Assembly: GCA_916613615.1 (NCBI GenBank)
Contig: OU744732.1
Coordinates: forward strand, 32,263,950-32,327,949
Length of the DNA stretch: 64,000 nt
From: Steromphala cineraria
Taxonomy: Eukaryota; Mollusca; Gastropoda; Trochida; Trochidae
Direction: 5' to 3'
Below, in pieces: positions 56,101 through 64,000 of the stretch (the stretch's first letter is position 1; the number at the start of each line of letters is the position of its first letter). A model generated the notes under the pieces. The model made no database searches. It saw only the letters and a program-made list of their open reading frames with translations, and had not been told where the DNA came from. A program made the position numbers and the translations under genes.

Positions 56101-59100
56101 ATTTGACATGACAAAGTTTTGTCGTCATAGCTTTTCTCAGACATGTCAACCCCCTTTTAGTTAGATTGAGCAAAACCAATGAGCTAGCTTATTTCCTAAT
56201 TACAGCATAACGAAATGGAACAGCCAAAGTTTTCCGAGGGAATGATAAAGTAAAGTAAAGTAAAGTATCTTGCCTGAACTGCCCTTCCACCAAAACATCT
56301 CACCATTCCACTTCTCTCACTTTCGATCTCCCAACCCTACTCTTCCAAATTACCCCATTCCTCAAAATACTTCCATCACAAAGCCCTCTACCACCATTCC
56401 CCCCACTTCAACATCCCCAACCCACCAAACCACTAACCCGATCTAACCAGCCCTACCCACCCATTTCCAAACCCTAACACTCCAAGAATTGTGTTGTCCT
56501 AGGCCTGGAACACTTGAACCTCCATACACAGCTGTTTGTTGTGGATTTCCACTAACCATTTTTACAACCTCCCAACCATGCTCCTGCTATTTCCTTTCTC
56601 CCATCTTTAAACTCTCTCCTTCCATCCCTCAATCTCTCTCCCCTCACCTACCAAGATTACTTCCCCTCCCCTCTCACCAAACACCCACTTCTCCAAGATG
56701 TGACCCACCTGAGTTGTTCCTGGAACACATTTTAACCTCAAAACACAGCTGTTTGTTGTGGATTTCCACTACCATCCTTCCAACCTCCAAACCATGCTCC
56801 TGCCAATCCCCAAAAACCTTCTCCCAACCTGAAACTCTCTCCTTCCATCCCTCAATCTCTCTCCCCTCGCCTACCACATATCCTCCCCCTCCCCTCTCAC
56901 CAAACCCACACTTCTCCAAAACGTGACCCACCTGAGTTGTTCCTGGAACTGCTGAGCCTCCATACTAAGCTGTCTGTTGTGTGTGGTGAAACTTGACAAC
57001 TCACTCTCCAGCTCTGTAAAACAGTGTATCATTGAAGGTTGAAACATTGCTATCAACAATCTACTCAGCTTTGACTAATATGCTGCTAGAGTGCTTATTT
57101 CCTTCTGTTATTGTAGAATTCTTTCTTACACTCAATGCATTGCATATTTTGGAGATTGCCAATCAGTTTTACCATGTATCAATCGTCTGAGAAGAGATAA
57201 TATTTTGTTGATAATAATGGTAATAATTGGTCTTTTTTTTGCATTATTGGCTTACCTTGGCAAAATTGCCGACACTAGTTATCACACATTGGCTATTGTC
57301 TGATCAGAATCTATAAATTTATCTTTTAAATAAAAGAAATTAAAAGTATTCAAACGCCACAAATGGCTGAAATATTGTTAAACTCAAACATCAACAAGAT
57401 GTGTTTGTGAAACACGAATGCCCCCGGATGCATATGTCAAGTATCAAAGACCTAGCTCCGACCAATCAAAAGTTATGACCAAGGTTAAAGTTTTTGTGGA
57501 CAAACGGACAGACGGACGGACAGACGGACGGACAGACGGACGGACAGACGGACAGGTGAAAAACAATATACCCCCGGAATCTCCGATTCGGGGGCATAAA
57601 AAAAGTATTTCATTATCATTTAAGTTATGTGAGAGCTACAACTGAAGAGGACATACTTGCAATCTTATCCTTGAGTTCCTCTGACTTTGCCTGTAATGAA
57701 CTGAGACTCTCTGCTTGGGCCTTGTGTTGAACTGCCTCAGACTTGAGGGTTTTAGATGACTCCGTCAGCATCTTGTTCTCCATCTCCAGCACCCCCACAC
57801 GTGACTCCAGATCCTCTCGTCCTACAACAGTCAGATTACAATCTTATAGAGCTTCCATGGGTGAAATGATGGACTTGAGTACTTGAGGTGTAAGACTTGG
57901 ACCAAGTTCCTGATTTATTTTTCACAAGAGGTCATTCAGTTGTCTGAATATGACACATACTTGTGACTTAGTCTTAGAGAATGGATTTAAGTACTGCTGG
58001 ATCTTAATCTGGCTTGAAATCTTGTGTAAAAGTTTTAGCCTTGCAAGCTTATTATCAATGTTATGAAGGCAAAATTGTTTCATCATAATAATAGGATCAA
58101 AAATGTCAGAGAAGCTTTAGCTTTAGCATATTTGGTGCAAATGTCTGAGCTCTAACAAAGTAAGCAACATCTCCCATCTATTATCAAACTTGAGATCAGA
58201 CCCCTTAGTTCCTGTTTCGAGTTGACACTCTACCTACAGAGCTTAATATTCAGTCAAATACTTAAAACTATTTTGACGCTCACCTTTAGCAGACTGTTTG
58301 AAATAAGCATAGGCCCGACAGTTATTCACAAGGCCCCACACTTTTCAATATCCGCAGGTACTGATAGGCTGACAGTTTTTTAATATGATACTGTTCCTTT
58401 CTAACAATACTTGCAGTAAGACATATTTCCCTGTGTATTTATAACATACTGATACTATTTTAGATTAAGTCAAATCAGTACTGATAATGAATGTTGACAG
58501 TTTCAGAGTTGGGCCCACAGTTTTTCCTATCTGCGGGTCCTTATTGACAAGCAGTTTTTGGATGCTAATTTCAAACACTAACCTTGAGTATATTTGGTGC
58601 AAGCCTGCAGCACATCTGCAGAGATCTTCTTGACTAGTTCAGCCCCTTGAGTCTTGTGAGTGTTGACAGATTCCTTCATGGTGCCGAGTTCGGTGCGGTA
58701 CTGTTTGAGGGCTCCCATTGTCTTCTGTACCTGCTCGCTCAGCAGCTCGTTGTGTTTCCTGGATCAGGTAGTATGTTTCCATTATCACTTGAAGGTGTGT
58801 CATATGACTTTTACAATACAATCATAGGGCTTCAATGGGTATAATCAAGCTACGTTTGGTGGAGCTGGACTCTAGTCCATTTTCTTTGACTAGAGGACTC
58901 GAAAAGAGTAGGTCAATGTAACTTATTTAAGTTATTTCAGACTATTTGTCTGTGATGTAAGAAGTTAGATATCATCATGACCATTACATGACATTAGCAT
59001 TAAAATATTCTGAAATAAACATGCATAAGTCAACCTATGTGTGGATAATATCTGGGCCGGACAACAATTACATGATCTCTTGGGTTAATATACGAATTGA

Positions 59101-61543
59101 ATTCTTCATACTTGGTCGATTTTTAGGTTACATTATGTGCGTACGCCCCTTATCTGTAGCCCTGATTTAAACAATATTTCCTAGAATACTGCATGGTATC
59201 TCCATAATAGAAAAATACTGTATACATTTTTACCAAAATCAAATTTTCTTCATTATAGATCAGCTTAGTTTCAGCTGCATTACAGATTTATAGATATATC
59301 ATAGCCAAAATCTAAAGAATTGAACATAAGTAAATGTTATGGAGATCAACCAAATAAAAACCTTTCACTACCTACCTGAGTTTATCTGCTGTGCGAGCTA
59401 AATCATTCTGACCCTGCTGTATAAGTGTAAGCTTCTCCTCGCTTGACTGGATGACCCCTTGTAGACTGGATATACTGCAGGAGATACAGGGCTTGGATCA
59501 CAACTTAATCTTGTATTGTTTCCTTAAAGATCATAGGCACTATTCACCCTTTCTTATGATAAAGTATAGTTTTTGAGTGACGTCATGAAACAATGGTCTA
59601 TGAAATCAGAAACAATTGTGTTAAAACATCACTAACCATGTGATTTACTAAGTGTATATTTAGGGAGTAAAAATAACCTTAACAAGTTAATGCCACACAC
59701 AATGTTTTTATGCTCTCTTAACACTCTGATTAAATCGAACATGGTTCTGAGGATAAAGGTTCCACAATATTGATGCTATATAAAAAACCTGGCTGGGGTA
59801 GCACCAGTAATCTTAAAACTTTTGTTCATCTAAACAAAGTCAATTTTAGTCAGACTGGATGTCTGAGGGTTTGTCTGCTCTTCAATTTTCAACTGGTCAT
59901 ATGCTCCTTACTAGTTTCGTTATAACATCAAAAGAAGTTGTTTAAAATAAAGATCAAATTATGATTAAAAAAATGTACAGTGCAGTCCTTGACAGGCTTC
60001 TGAGCATGAATATGTAGTTATTATCATTCCACCACTGACCCTACCAACCATTTATCATTCTGTGTTCCTTCTGCTTTGAGAAGAAACTAAAATTTACACT
60101 TGTAGCTTCACCATATTAGAACACAATTGGTCATGACAATTATCAAAAGGGGGAAGGCGGTCTAAATCCTCACAAACAACAAAGCCCCTGGATTTGTCAT
60201 GAACACCATAATCCATCCATCTGACTTCATTGAGAAGCAACTAAAAGCTATCATTTGTAGGTTCAACATGTTAGCATAAGGAACAACTGGTCTTTACAAT
60301 ATTATCAAAATTAGGAAGCAGTCATTGGGAAAGGCAGGGGCCATGGGCCATTTTGCACATTGGATGAACAAATGGCCCATTAAAATTTTGAAGTTTACTA
60401 TTGATACTCCAAAAATTACCCAAAACCCGAAAATGACCCATTGTCAAAGATGTCTTTCCCAATTCCTGGGAAGGCGGTCTTAATCCTTTATAGATAACCC
60501 CAAACCCTGGATTCACCACAGACATCGCCAACCATTCATCTTTCTGCATTGAGCATGAGAAGCAACTAAAAGCTATCACTCGTAGGTTCAACATGTTATC
60601 AAACAATTTTAACAATTTTATCAAATTAGAACGGTGGTCTTTATCTTAAGGCAACCTCAACCTCTAACTCCACCACAGACATCACCAACCATTCATCTTT
60701 CTGTGTCCCCTCTGCCTTGAGCAGTGTGATGATTTCCTTCTGTTGCTCCAACTGACTCTGCAGATCTTTCTCTCTCTGCCCAGCTCCTCGCAGTACATAC
60801 AACTCCTTCTCAGCTGCACGGAGCTTGTCTTGGAGGGCTAAGAAACAAAACAAAGAATTTGGGTTTCAATTTTTTGAGAGATGATTGACAGCTTGTTGTG
60901 AATTTCACTTATCAGATAATGCATAAATCAACATGCTGCTGGTATAAATATATCAATTCAAATAATAGCAAACTTTTGCTTTTACTTTTACAGAGAATAG
61001 AATTTGAGATATCTGGTCAGTGAGCTAATTCACTTCAAAAACTACATTCATAAGTACATTCTCAAATCATTTGTGAGTATTCAAGTATTTACATATCAAA
61101 TGAATGGTTTATTTTCCATTTATATTTTTGTGATTGAGGATTGTTAGATGACGTCAGATCATTGTTGTTGTGAGTCACTTGTGACTGATTTAACATGTTC
61201 CATTGTTATCGTCACAAGTGGCCGACAACACGGTTTATTTTCATTAATAGATCTCAGTAATTCATAAAATAAAGAAAGACAAGATATTCTCCAAGTATTG
61301 AGAATCTTGATACTCTATCTGACTATATGTGTATGATGATGACATTTCTGTTTAACGTCAAACATCTGTAGTCACAACTTTAATTCTCATCAATATTATC
61401 ATACCTTTGATCTCATTGTGTATGAGGTAGCTGACCCCACAGTACTGACAGACCGTCTCATCGCGTGCCATCTCCTGTATGGGGGCGGGGAGGGGGTGCT
61501 GGGGGGTGTAGTGAGGGAACCCACTCTGGGGCTGTTGAGACAT
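46934..61543 (-). CDS. LEKR1: Gene B: LEKR1-like coiled-coil protein (16 exons, 686 aa)
   Basis: Exons (minus, 5' to 3'): 61543-61405, 60837-60669, 59474-59376, 58758-58583, 57821-57657, 57013-56932, 55744-55667, 55227-55094, 54557-54488, 53998-53905, 53019-52933, 51438-51361, 50723-50537, 49066-48933, 48034-47926, 47193-46934. Every junction is GT/AG and all phases join; the total is 2061 nt with the stop. The N terminus has ETVCQYCGVSYLIHNEIK, the motif I associate with vertebrate LEKR1. From residue 47 to about 600 the protein is almost continuous Glu/Lys/Gln/Leu heptad-like coiled coil. The last 86 residues are Ser/Pro/Arg-rich and disordered, ending HRRRIATMLGKR. LEKR1 has no well-established molecular function. 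Another coiled-coil family sharing the CxYCG motif is the alternative. Confidence 0.85.
47440..47530 (+). mobile_element. Decayed family T fragment
   Basis: TTGGCTTTGTAGCCTACCAGGTTTCA resembles the family T left end, followed by a GAGGGGTCACA word. It is in intron 15 of gene B and badly decayed. Confidence 0.45.
47722..47857. repeat. Foldback element, about 45-bp arms
   Basis: AAACCTAAAACGCCAGTTTCC and its inverse (GGAAACTTGCGTTTTAGG) flank a short loop. It is in intron 15 of gene B. Confidence 0.75.
47926..48034 (-). CDS. LEKR1: Gene B exon 15
   Basis: Codes residues 565-600: ILFLEETVRKECEERFELTE, then KLSDAKKDLMSLRRAS. This is the end of the coiled coil. Donor GTGTGA, exit phase 1. Confidence 0.9.
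48933..49066 (-). CDS. LEKR1: Gene B exon 14
   Basis: Codes about residues 520-564: KLSEGSVEEVSTLKESLHET, then LDQLSSTNQDYQGNLAEARE. Entry phase 1, exit phase 0; donor GTTGGT. Decayed copies of its 5' edge lie in intron 13. Confidence 0.9.
50077..50512. mobile_element. Family C element, copy 2 (longer interior)
   Basis: The left end TCTGATAAAAATCAACCGTG and the right end CAATTTTAATCAGACTG match the family C termini. The subterminal GGGGCTCAAACC and AAGTTCGAACCCC blocks also match. The interior is longer than in copy 1. It is in intron 13 of gene B, abutting exon 13. Confidence 0.75.
50537..50723 (-). CDS. LEKR1: Gene B exon 13
   Basis: Codes about residues 458-519: VEHRLSEQQHQYERELTNQR, then LRKEVSSLKSIIANLEERL. 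Exit phase 1 at a weak GTTTGT donor. A transposon end (50512) lies only 24 bp beyond the donor. Confidence 0.88.
50884..51046. mobile_element. Foldback MITE, about 55-bp arms
   Basis: Inverted arms contain CAAGGTTTTAATTGTAACG and ACATTTAAAACCTTAAAG, with a GTTTCGCCACC inner block. It is in intron 12 of gene B. Confidence 0.75.
51361..51438 (-). CDS. LEKR1: Gene B exon 12
   Basis: Codes residues 432-457: ELEVERDKYDKLMVKYQEEH, then RGRELE. Phase 0 at both ends; donor GTGGGT. Confidence 0.9.
51521..51694. mobile_element. Pogo/Tigger-like MITE with TA target
   Basis: Starts CAGTAGAACTCGGATATAAC and ends in its inverted relative (CCGTGTTCTACTG), flanked by TA on both sides. Repeated TTCGCTATATCCG words lie inside. 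These ends are typical of pogo-like Tc1/mariner MITEs. It is in intron 11 of gene B. Confidence 0.9.
52493..52752. mobile_element. Long-TIR foldback MITE, family L, copy 2
   Basis: Inverted arms of about 80-100 bp, starting CAGTCTAAGTAAATCTAGCC and extending through GAGGGTCGCGTCAG. Related to 12280-12526. It is in intron 11 of gene B. Confidence 0.88.
52933..53019 (-). CDS. LEKR1: Gene B exon 11
   Basis: Codes residues 403-431: LEQALKKERDKHQAEMTVFS, then HQVKADFVA. Phase 0 at both ends; acceptor TTGTTTCAG, donor GTGAGT. Confidence 0.9.
53473..53740. repeat. Diverged tandem duplication, unit about 145 bp
   Basis: CAAACAAATTCTTACATAAACAG...TGTTTATTAAAATGATCATTTC recurs at about 53618 with a few substitutions. 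It is in intron 10 of gene B. Confidence 0.8.
53905..53998 (-). CDS. LEKR1: Gene B exon 10
   Basis: Codes about residues 371-402: ELLITSHQNRIEQLRESFKN, then KLAEAEHWPEK. Exit phase 0; donor GTATAC. Confidence 0.88.
54488..54557 (-). CDS. LEKR1: Gene B exon 9
   Basis: A 70-nt exon coding about residues 348-370: ESKELKEALTRLRGDMEALK. Acceptor ACATCAG, donor GTCAGT, exit phase 2. Confidence 0.88.
55094..55227 (-). CDS. LEKR1: Gene B exon 8
   Basis: Codes about residues 303-347: LSQDLQEKIADLAASQKKLK, then FVEHHQREQEFDSRAAATL. Entry phase 2, exit phase 1; donor GTAAGT. Confidence 0.9.
55667..55744 (-). CDS. LEKR1: Gene B exon 7
   Basis: Codes about residues 277-302: LKTKEQEEQLGQSKKHHQYL, then EKSVA. 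A 78-nt coiled-coil exon with phase 2 in and out; donor GTAAGT. Confidence 0.88.
56280..56931. repeat. Pyrimidine-rich tandem units echoing exon 6
   Basis: Two decayed copies of a unit of about 220 bp lie in intron 6 of gene B, each carrying CCTGGAAC...CAGCTGTTTGTTGTGGATTT next to a C/T-rich stretch (CTTCCATCCCTCAATCTCTC). The third, intact version is exon 6 with its donor. Confidence 0.8.
56932..57013 (-). CDS. LEKR1: Gene B exon 6
   Basis: Codes about residues 250-276: LESELSSFTTHNRQLSMEAQ, then QFQEQL. Its 3' edge and donor (CTCAG/GTGGGT) are repeated twice more in intron 6 (near 56703 and 56490). Confidence 0.88.
57405..57600 (+). mobile_element. GACGGACA-repeat element with CCCCCG ends
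   Basis: Starts GAATGCCCCCGG and ends TCGGGGGCATAAA, forming short inverted termini. The interior has a (GACGGACGGACA)n tract and a short GATTCGG hairpin. The pattern is one I know as a common bivalve repeat. It is in intron 5 of gene B. Confidence 0.8.
57657..57821 (-). CDS. LEKR1: Gene B exon 5
   Basis: Codes about residues 195-249: REDLESRVGVLEMENKMLTE, then SLSSLQAKSEELKDKIA. Strong heptad pattern. Phase 1 in and out; donor GTATGT. Confidence 0.9.
58583..58758 (-). CDS. LEKR1: Gene B exon 4
   Basis: Codes about residues 136-194: KHNELLSEQVQKTMGALKQY, then ELVKKISADVLQACTKYTQ. Entry phase 2, exit phase 1. The open frame at 58639-58821 is a shadow in another frame. Confidence 0.9.
59376..59474 (-). 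CDS. LEKR1: Gene B exon 3
   Basis: Codes about residues 103-135: ISSLQGVIQSSEEKLTLIQQ, then GQNDLARTADKL. Coiled coil. Phase 2 in and out; donor GTAGGT. Confidence 0.88.
59722..59857. mobile_element. Family C element, copy 3 (short)
   Basis: The left end CTCTGATTAAATCGAACATG and the right end CAATTTTAGTCAGACTG are family C termini with a shortened middle. It is in intron 2 of gene B. Confidence 0.65.
60028..60610. repeat. Decayed tandem copies of the exon 2 3' edge
   Basis: Three segments (about 60028-60120, 60190-60290 and 60490-60610) resemble exon 2 near 60669-60725, for example ACCAACCATTCATCTTTCTG. They are followed by AAGCAACTAAAAGCTATCA. None keeps an intact reading frame through the whole unit. 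They are in intron 2 of gene B. Confidence 0.8.
60669..60837 (-). CDS. LEKR1: Gene B exon 2
   Basis: Codes about residues 47-102, LQDKLRAAEKELYVLRGAGQ onward to KDEWLVMSVV; coiled coil. The donor GTTAGA after GGTGGA is weak but is the only one giving phase 2, which exon 3 needs. Its 3' part is echoed by decayed copies in intron 2. Confidence 0.85.
61405..61543 (-). CDS. LEKR1: Gene B exon 1: start and CQYCG motif
   Basis: ATG at 61543 starts MSQQPQSGFPHYTPQHPLPA, then VCQYCGVSYLIHNEIK. The donor is GTATGA, exit phase 1. The two cysteines of CQYC may bind metal but no partner pair is seen. Confidence 0.88.
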
Positions 61544-61553
61544 CTCTTCTTCC

Positions 61554-61790
61554 TCAATCAGATTTCATGGATGAATCTCCACATCTTCTGCAATCGGATT
61601 TGATGCATGAAACTTTACATTTTCCACAATTAGATTGAATGGGAGGATTGTTTTCAATTCTTGCAAACATATTAAATCGAAGAACCTTATCACTGTGTCT
61701 ATCATTTCTTGAGGCAATTAGATGATAGTTTTTCAAGGGATTCAAGACTGCAGTGACTTCAGGCCAATCTGGTTTTCTAGAGCCTGTCAA
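61554..61790 (-). CDS. Possible upstream ORF of gene B
   Basis: A 78-codon frame ends 10 nt before the gene B start codon. Its last part has a 12-residue repeat with cysteines (SNCGKCKVSC, then KSDCRRCGDSS), produced by three imperfect 36-bp DNA repeats at about 61556-61665. It may be a uORF in the 5' leader or chance. Confidence 0.25.
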   Translation of the reverse strand: MTGSRKPDWPEVTAVLNPLKNYHLIASRNDRHSDKVLRFNMFARIENNPPIQSNCGKCKVSCIKSDCRRCGDSSMKSD

Positions 61791-61985
61791 TTTGCATCCT
61801 ATTAACCATCTTGATTTCAGAGAGAAGGAAATGAAAAAAGAGCTATACTTTTACTTATTTTACAATATACTAAAATAGACTGTATGTATTGATAGGATAT
61901 ATAAACAGTATGATAAATATGACAAATCAACAATGTCTTGTAATGCCTCTTGTAATGACATATATTGACAGACCGCAAACATCTG

Positions 61986-62245
61986 TGAGGTGAGGTGATG
62001 TGGGGTTTATCGCCGCTTTCAAGAGTATTTCACTTATATCGCGGCTGCTAGTATTATTGCAGGGAGAAAGCCCGCAACACTATTGTGGCTATGCATTGTG
62101 GTGAAACCTGCGAGCATCGGCTGGAACTAGCAACCATGGATGGTACTGCACTGAAATTCAGTGTAGCATTGCACCCAAACTTGACTGCGTGTAGAACAGT
62201 TCTCTACTGCAGACAAAGTTGCCGAGCCCTTGGCGGGATTCGAAC
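61986..62245 (-). mobile_element. Second SINE-like element flanked by AAACATCTG
   Basis: On the minus strand a B-box-like GGTTCGAATCCCGCC lies at the head. At the other end is GTTTATCGCCGCTTTCAAGA, which resembles the core of a common mollusc SINE. CAAACATCTG flanks both sides (61976-61985 and 62246-62255), consistent with a target duplication. Confidence 0.65.
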
Positions 62246-62255
62246 CACAAACATC

Positions 62256-62590
62256 TGCGGTGGTGTAGTGGTTAGCGTGCTGGCCTATCACGCCAAAGAC
62301 CCGGGTTCGAATCCAGGTGGAGACACCAAAGATTTGTGACCTGGGCTTTACACCGTGTTGTGTCCTTGGGCAAGGCACTTCATCCACATTGCACTCAGTC
62401 TACCCAGCTGTACAATTGGGTACCTGAATACGGGAAGTACGGACCTATGTGGTCGCGCGAAGCGCTTAGTAGCGGCTTTGAAAGTACAATTCCTTCAGGG
62501 TGATAATGTACAGCCAATGAGCAGTGCTTGCACTGGATATTAGGCTTAAAAATGTTCATTATTATTAAAAATGTTCATTATTATTAATTA
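62256..62590 (+). mobile_element. tRNA-Asp-derived SINE, copy 2
   Basis: The head GGTGTAGTGGTTAGCGTGCT and B box GGGTTCGAATCC are followed by the same body as the copy at 35798 (TGTGTCCTTGGGCAAGGCAC) and an ATTATT-rich tail. It directly adjoins the target repeat of the element at 61986. Confidence 0.88.
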
Positions 62591-62663
62591 GTCAATATAC
62601 TACTAATTTATAAAGAGTAAAGGTAATGCACATATTCATGTCTGGGTTTAACTGAGGGGACAG

Positions 62664-63292
62664 ATGAACAACTCTAATTGGTTAATAAGTAAAGGGATGT
62701 AACTTTAATGCAAAAGACAAATGTTCCTTGGCTATGCTTGATTGATAACCAGGTGCACAATCATATGTAAGCCTCAGAAAGTGACAAAAGCTGCGAGCAT
62801 TTAATCAGCACCCAGCGTACGCACAAGGCATGTGTTGGATACGCCTGTTTGAAAAGAAAAATTAAAATTAAAAAGATTTTAATGAGGAAACATATATCAT
62901 TATATGGATGACAACTTCTTTATTCATGATATGCGACGTTTCATCTGCTTGAGAACGACACAAGAAACTGTGTCGAAACATTGCATATCATGAATAAAGA
63001 AGTTGTCATCCATATATATGTTTCCTCATTATCATCATTCCAACTTCTAAAATGCCCCTTAAAGAAGTTAAAAAGATTTGTCTGACACATACAAGATGTT
63101 TATTAAAGTTCAAAGTTTGAGGCACCCTAACACCTTCTTGTACACCGGTACACTTGATTCAACTTCAGCTTATTGTAGACCCGGCATATGTCGGACACAT
63201 GACAGGCGTATACGCCTAATAAACGAATCAAGCATAGCCTTTGAGTCTTTACTTTTTGACCAATGAGAGTTGTCCTTCCATTCCAAACAGAT
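62664..63292. mobile_element. Element with inverted ends, containing a nested foldback
   Basis: CAACTCTAATTGGTTAATAAG...GGCTATGCTTGATTGAT at the left is inverted at the right (ATCAAGCATAGCC...CCAATGAGAGTTG). A separate foldback lies between the arms at 62884-63028. Confidence 0.75.
62884..63028. mobile_element. Foldback element with ACAACTTCTTTATTC arms
   Basis: Arms of about 60 bp: GGAAACATATAT...ATGGATGACAACTTCTTTATT and its inverse, around a GTTTCATCTGC/GTGTCGAAAC core. A single diverged arm with ACAACTTCTTTATTC and GCGACGTTTCG occurs at about 44300-44345. Confidence 0.88.
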
Positions 63293-64000
63293 AAACTTTT
63301 GGAGTTCAACATTAAAGATTGATTTTAAGTGTTTAAAAACTGGCTGTAGGTGATTCCGTAGACCAAACCGGTTCGTAGACGTAAATTACAGTGGAATCGT
63401 AGACAGGTTGAGCGGTGGTTTCATAGACATTCATAGACATAATAATAGTATCATTATAAAGGAAACGTTATGTCATTGCAGTAATAAATACTGAACATAA
63501 CATTTGTATGTTAGATTTCTATTTCTAAAGTATTTCCATTAAATGTTAACAACATTCTTGTTTGTTGTTACTCTTCTTTGTTTTAAATTATTTTTATTGA
63601 TATATAATAAATCAGGTAAGAAAATTACAGGCAGATTAGTCGAAATCGGGGGGAGGTAAGTTGTCAGCAAAGAAAGCATCACATAATCCACATAACCAAT
63701 TTATTTGGACCCACCCAAAGTTCCGTTCCGCCGCCAGACAGATGATAACATGGCGGTAATTAATCCGTTAAAACAACTCAAACGGTAATCGGGTGTCTAA
63801 TCTAGTGTTAATTTCTAATCTAGTGCAATTAACATCAATAAACAATCAATCTAATGTCATTGTTAATTAAATTACAGGTATTCGAAGCAGTTAATTAAAA
63901 AAAAGTGACTGACTAAAGGGAATTCTGTTGAACGGATAATTAATATATATAGGTGGTAACTGCATGCTTACCGAGATTATATTCTTCTTATAGTTATTGA
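63293..64000. other. Right edge, nothing recognised
   Basis: AT-rich with no ORF of note. CGTAGAC/CATAGACAT words repeat at about 63357-63440. No feature can be supported. Confidence 0.5.

Noticed and set aside
56489..56926. 145-codon Pro/Ser-rich ORF on the plus strand
   Set aside because: Arises from the C/T-rich tandem units echoing exon 6; no motif and opposite to the gene strand.
58639..58821. 60-codon ORF over gene B exon 4
   Set aside because: Wrong frame; the coiled-coil frame that joins exons 3 and 5 is different.

Overview
The window looks like nuclear DNA of an animal, most likely a bivalve or another mollusc. It is AT-rich and intron-dense, with short exons bounded by GT/AG sites. 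The interspersed repeats (elements with subterminal GACGGACGCCGGACACC, a GGGGCAGTAGCACG MITE, tRNA-derived SINEs, LINE tails) are of kinds I associate with bivalve genomes. The species cannot be fixed from this sequence alone. A 500-base run of N (2885-3384) is an assembly gap.

Two multi-exon protein genes are supported, both on the minus strand. Gene A (11992-41075) has 14 exons whose phases all join, giving a predicted 658-residue type I membrane protein: signal peptide, about 155 residues of unrecognised ectodomain, an eight-cysteine WSC domain split over two exons, a second unrecognised region, a long Ser/Thr/Asp-rich stalk, a CxCxC motif, one membrane segment and a short basic tail. Its intron 8 is filled by a tandem array of about 87 copies of a 61-bp unit (about 21295-26605). 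Gene B (46934-61543) has 16 exons whose phases all join, giving a 686-residue coiled-coil protein that begins with a CQYCGVSYLI-type motif. I recognise it as the mollusc LEKR1 (leucine-, glutamate- and lysine-rich protein 1). Several of its introns carry decayed tandem copies of the neighbouring exon edge.

Layout: 1-11991, no recognised gene, a LINE 3' remnant (minus, about 3790-4330), TTAA-flanked MITEs and a GTAGTG microsatellite; 11992-41075, gene A with repeat-rich introns; 41076-46933, intergenic repeats and an unrecognised 219-codon ORF; 46934-61543, gene B; 61544-64000, upstream region of gene B with two SINE-type elements and nested foldback elements.

The two genes share a strand but nothing in the sequence links their functions. 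The most interesting items are the fungal-Wsc-sensor-like layout of gene A, the 61-bp intronic satellite with higher-order structure and splice-like motifs in each unit, the 268-bp near-perfect palindrome in intron 9 of gene A, and the repeated exon-edge duplications in gene B. All exon models come from reading the sequence; no alignment or database search was possible.
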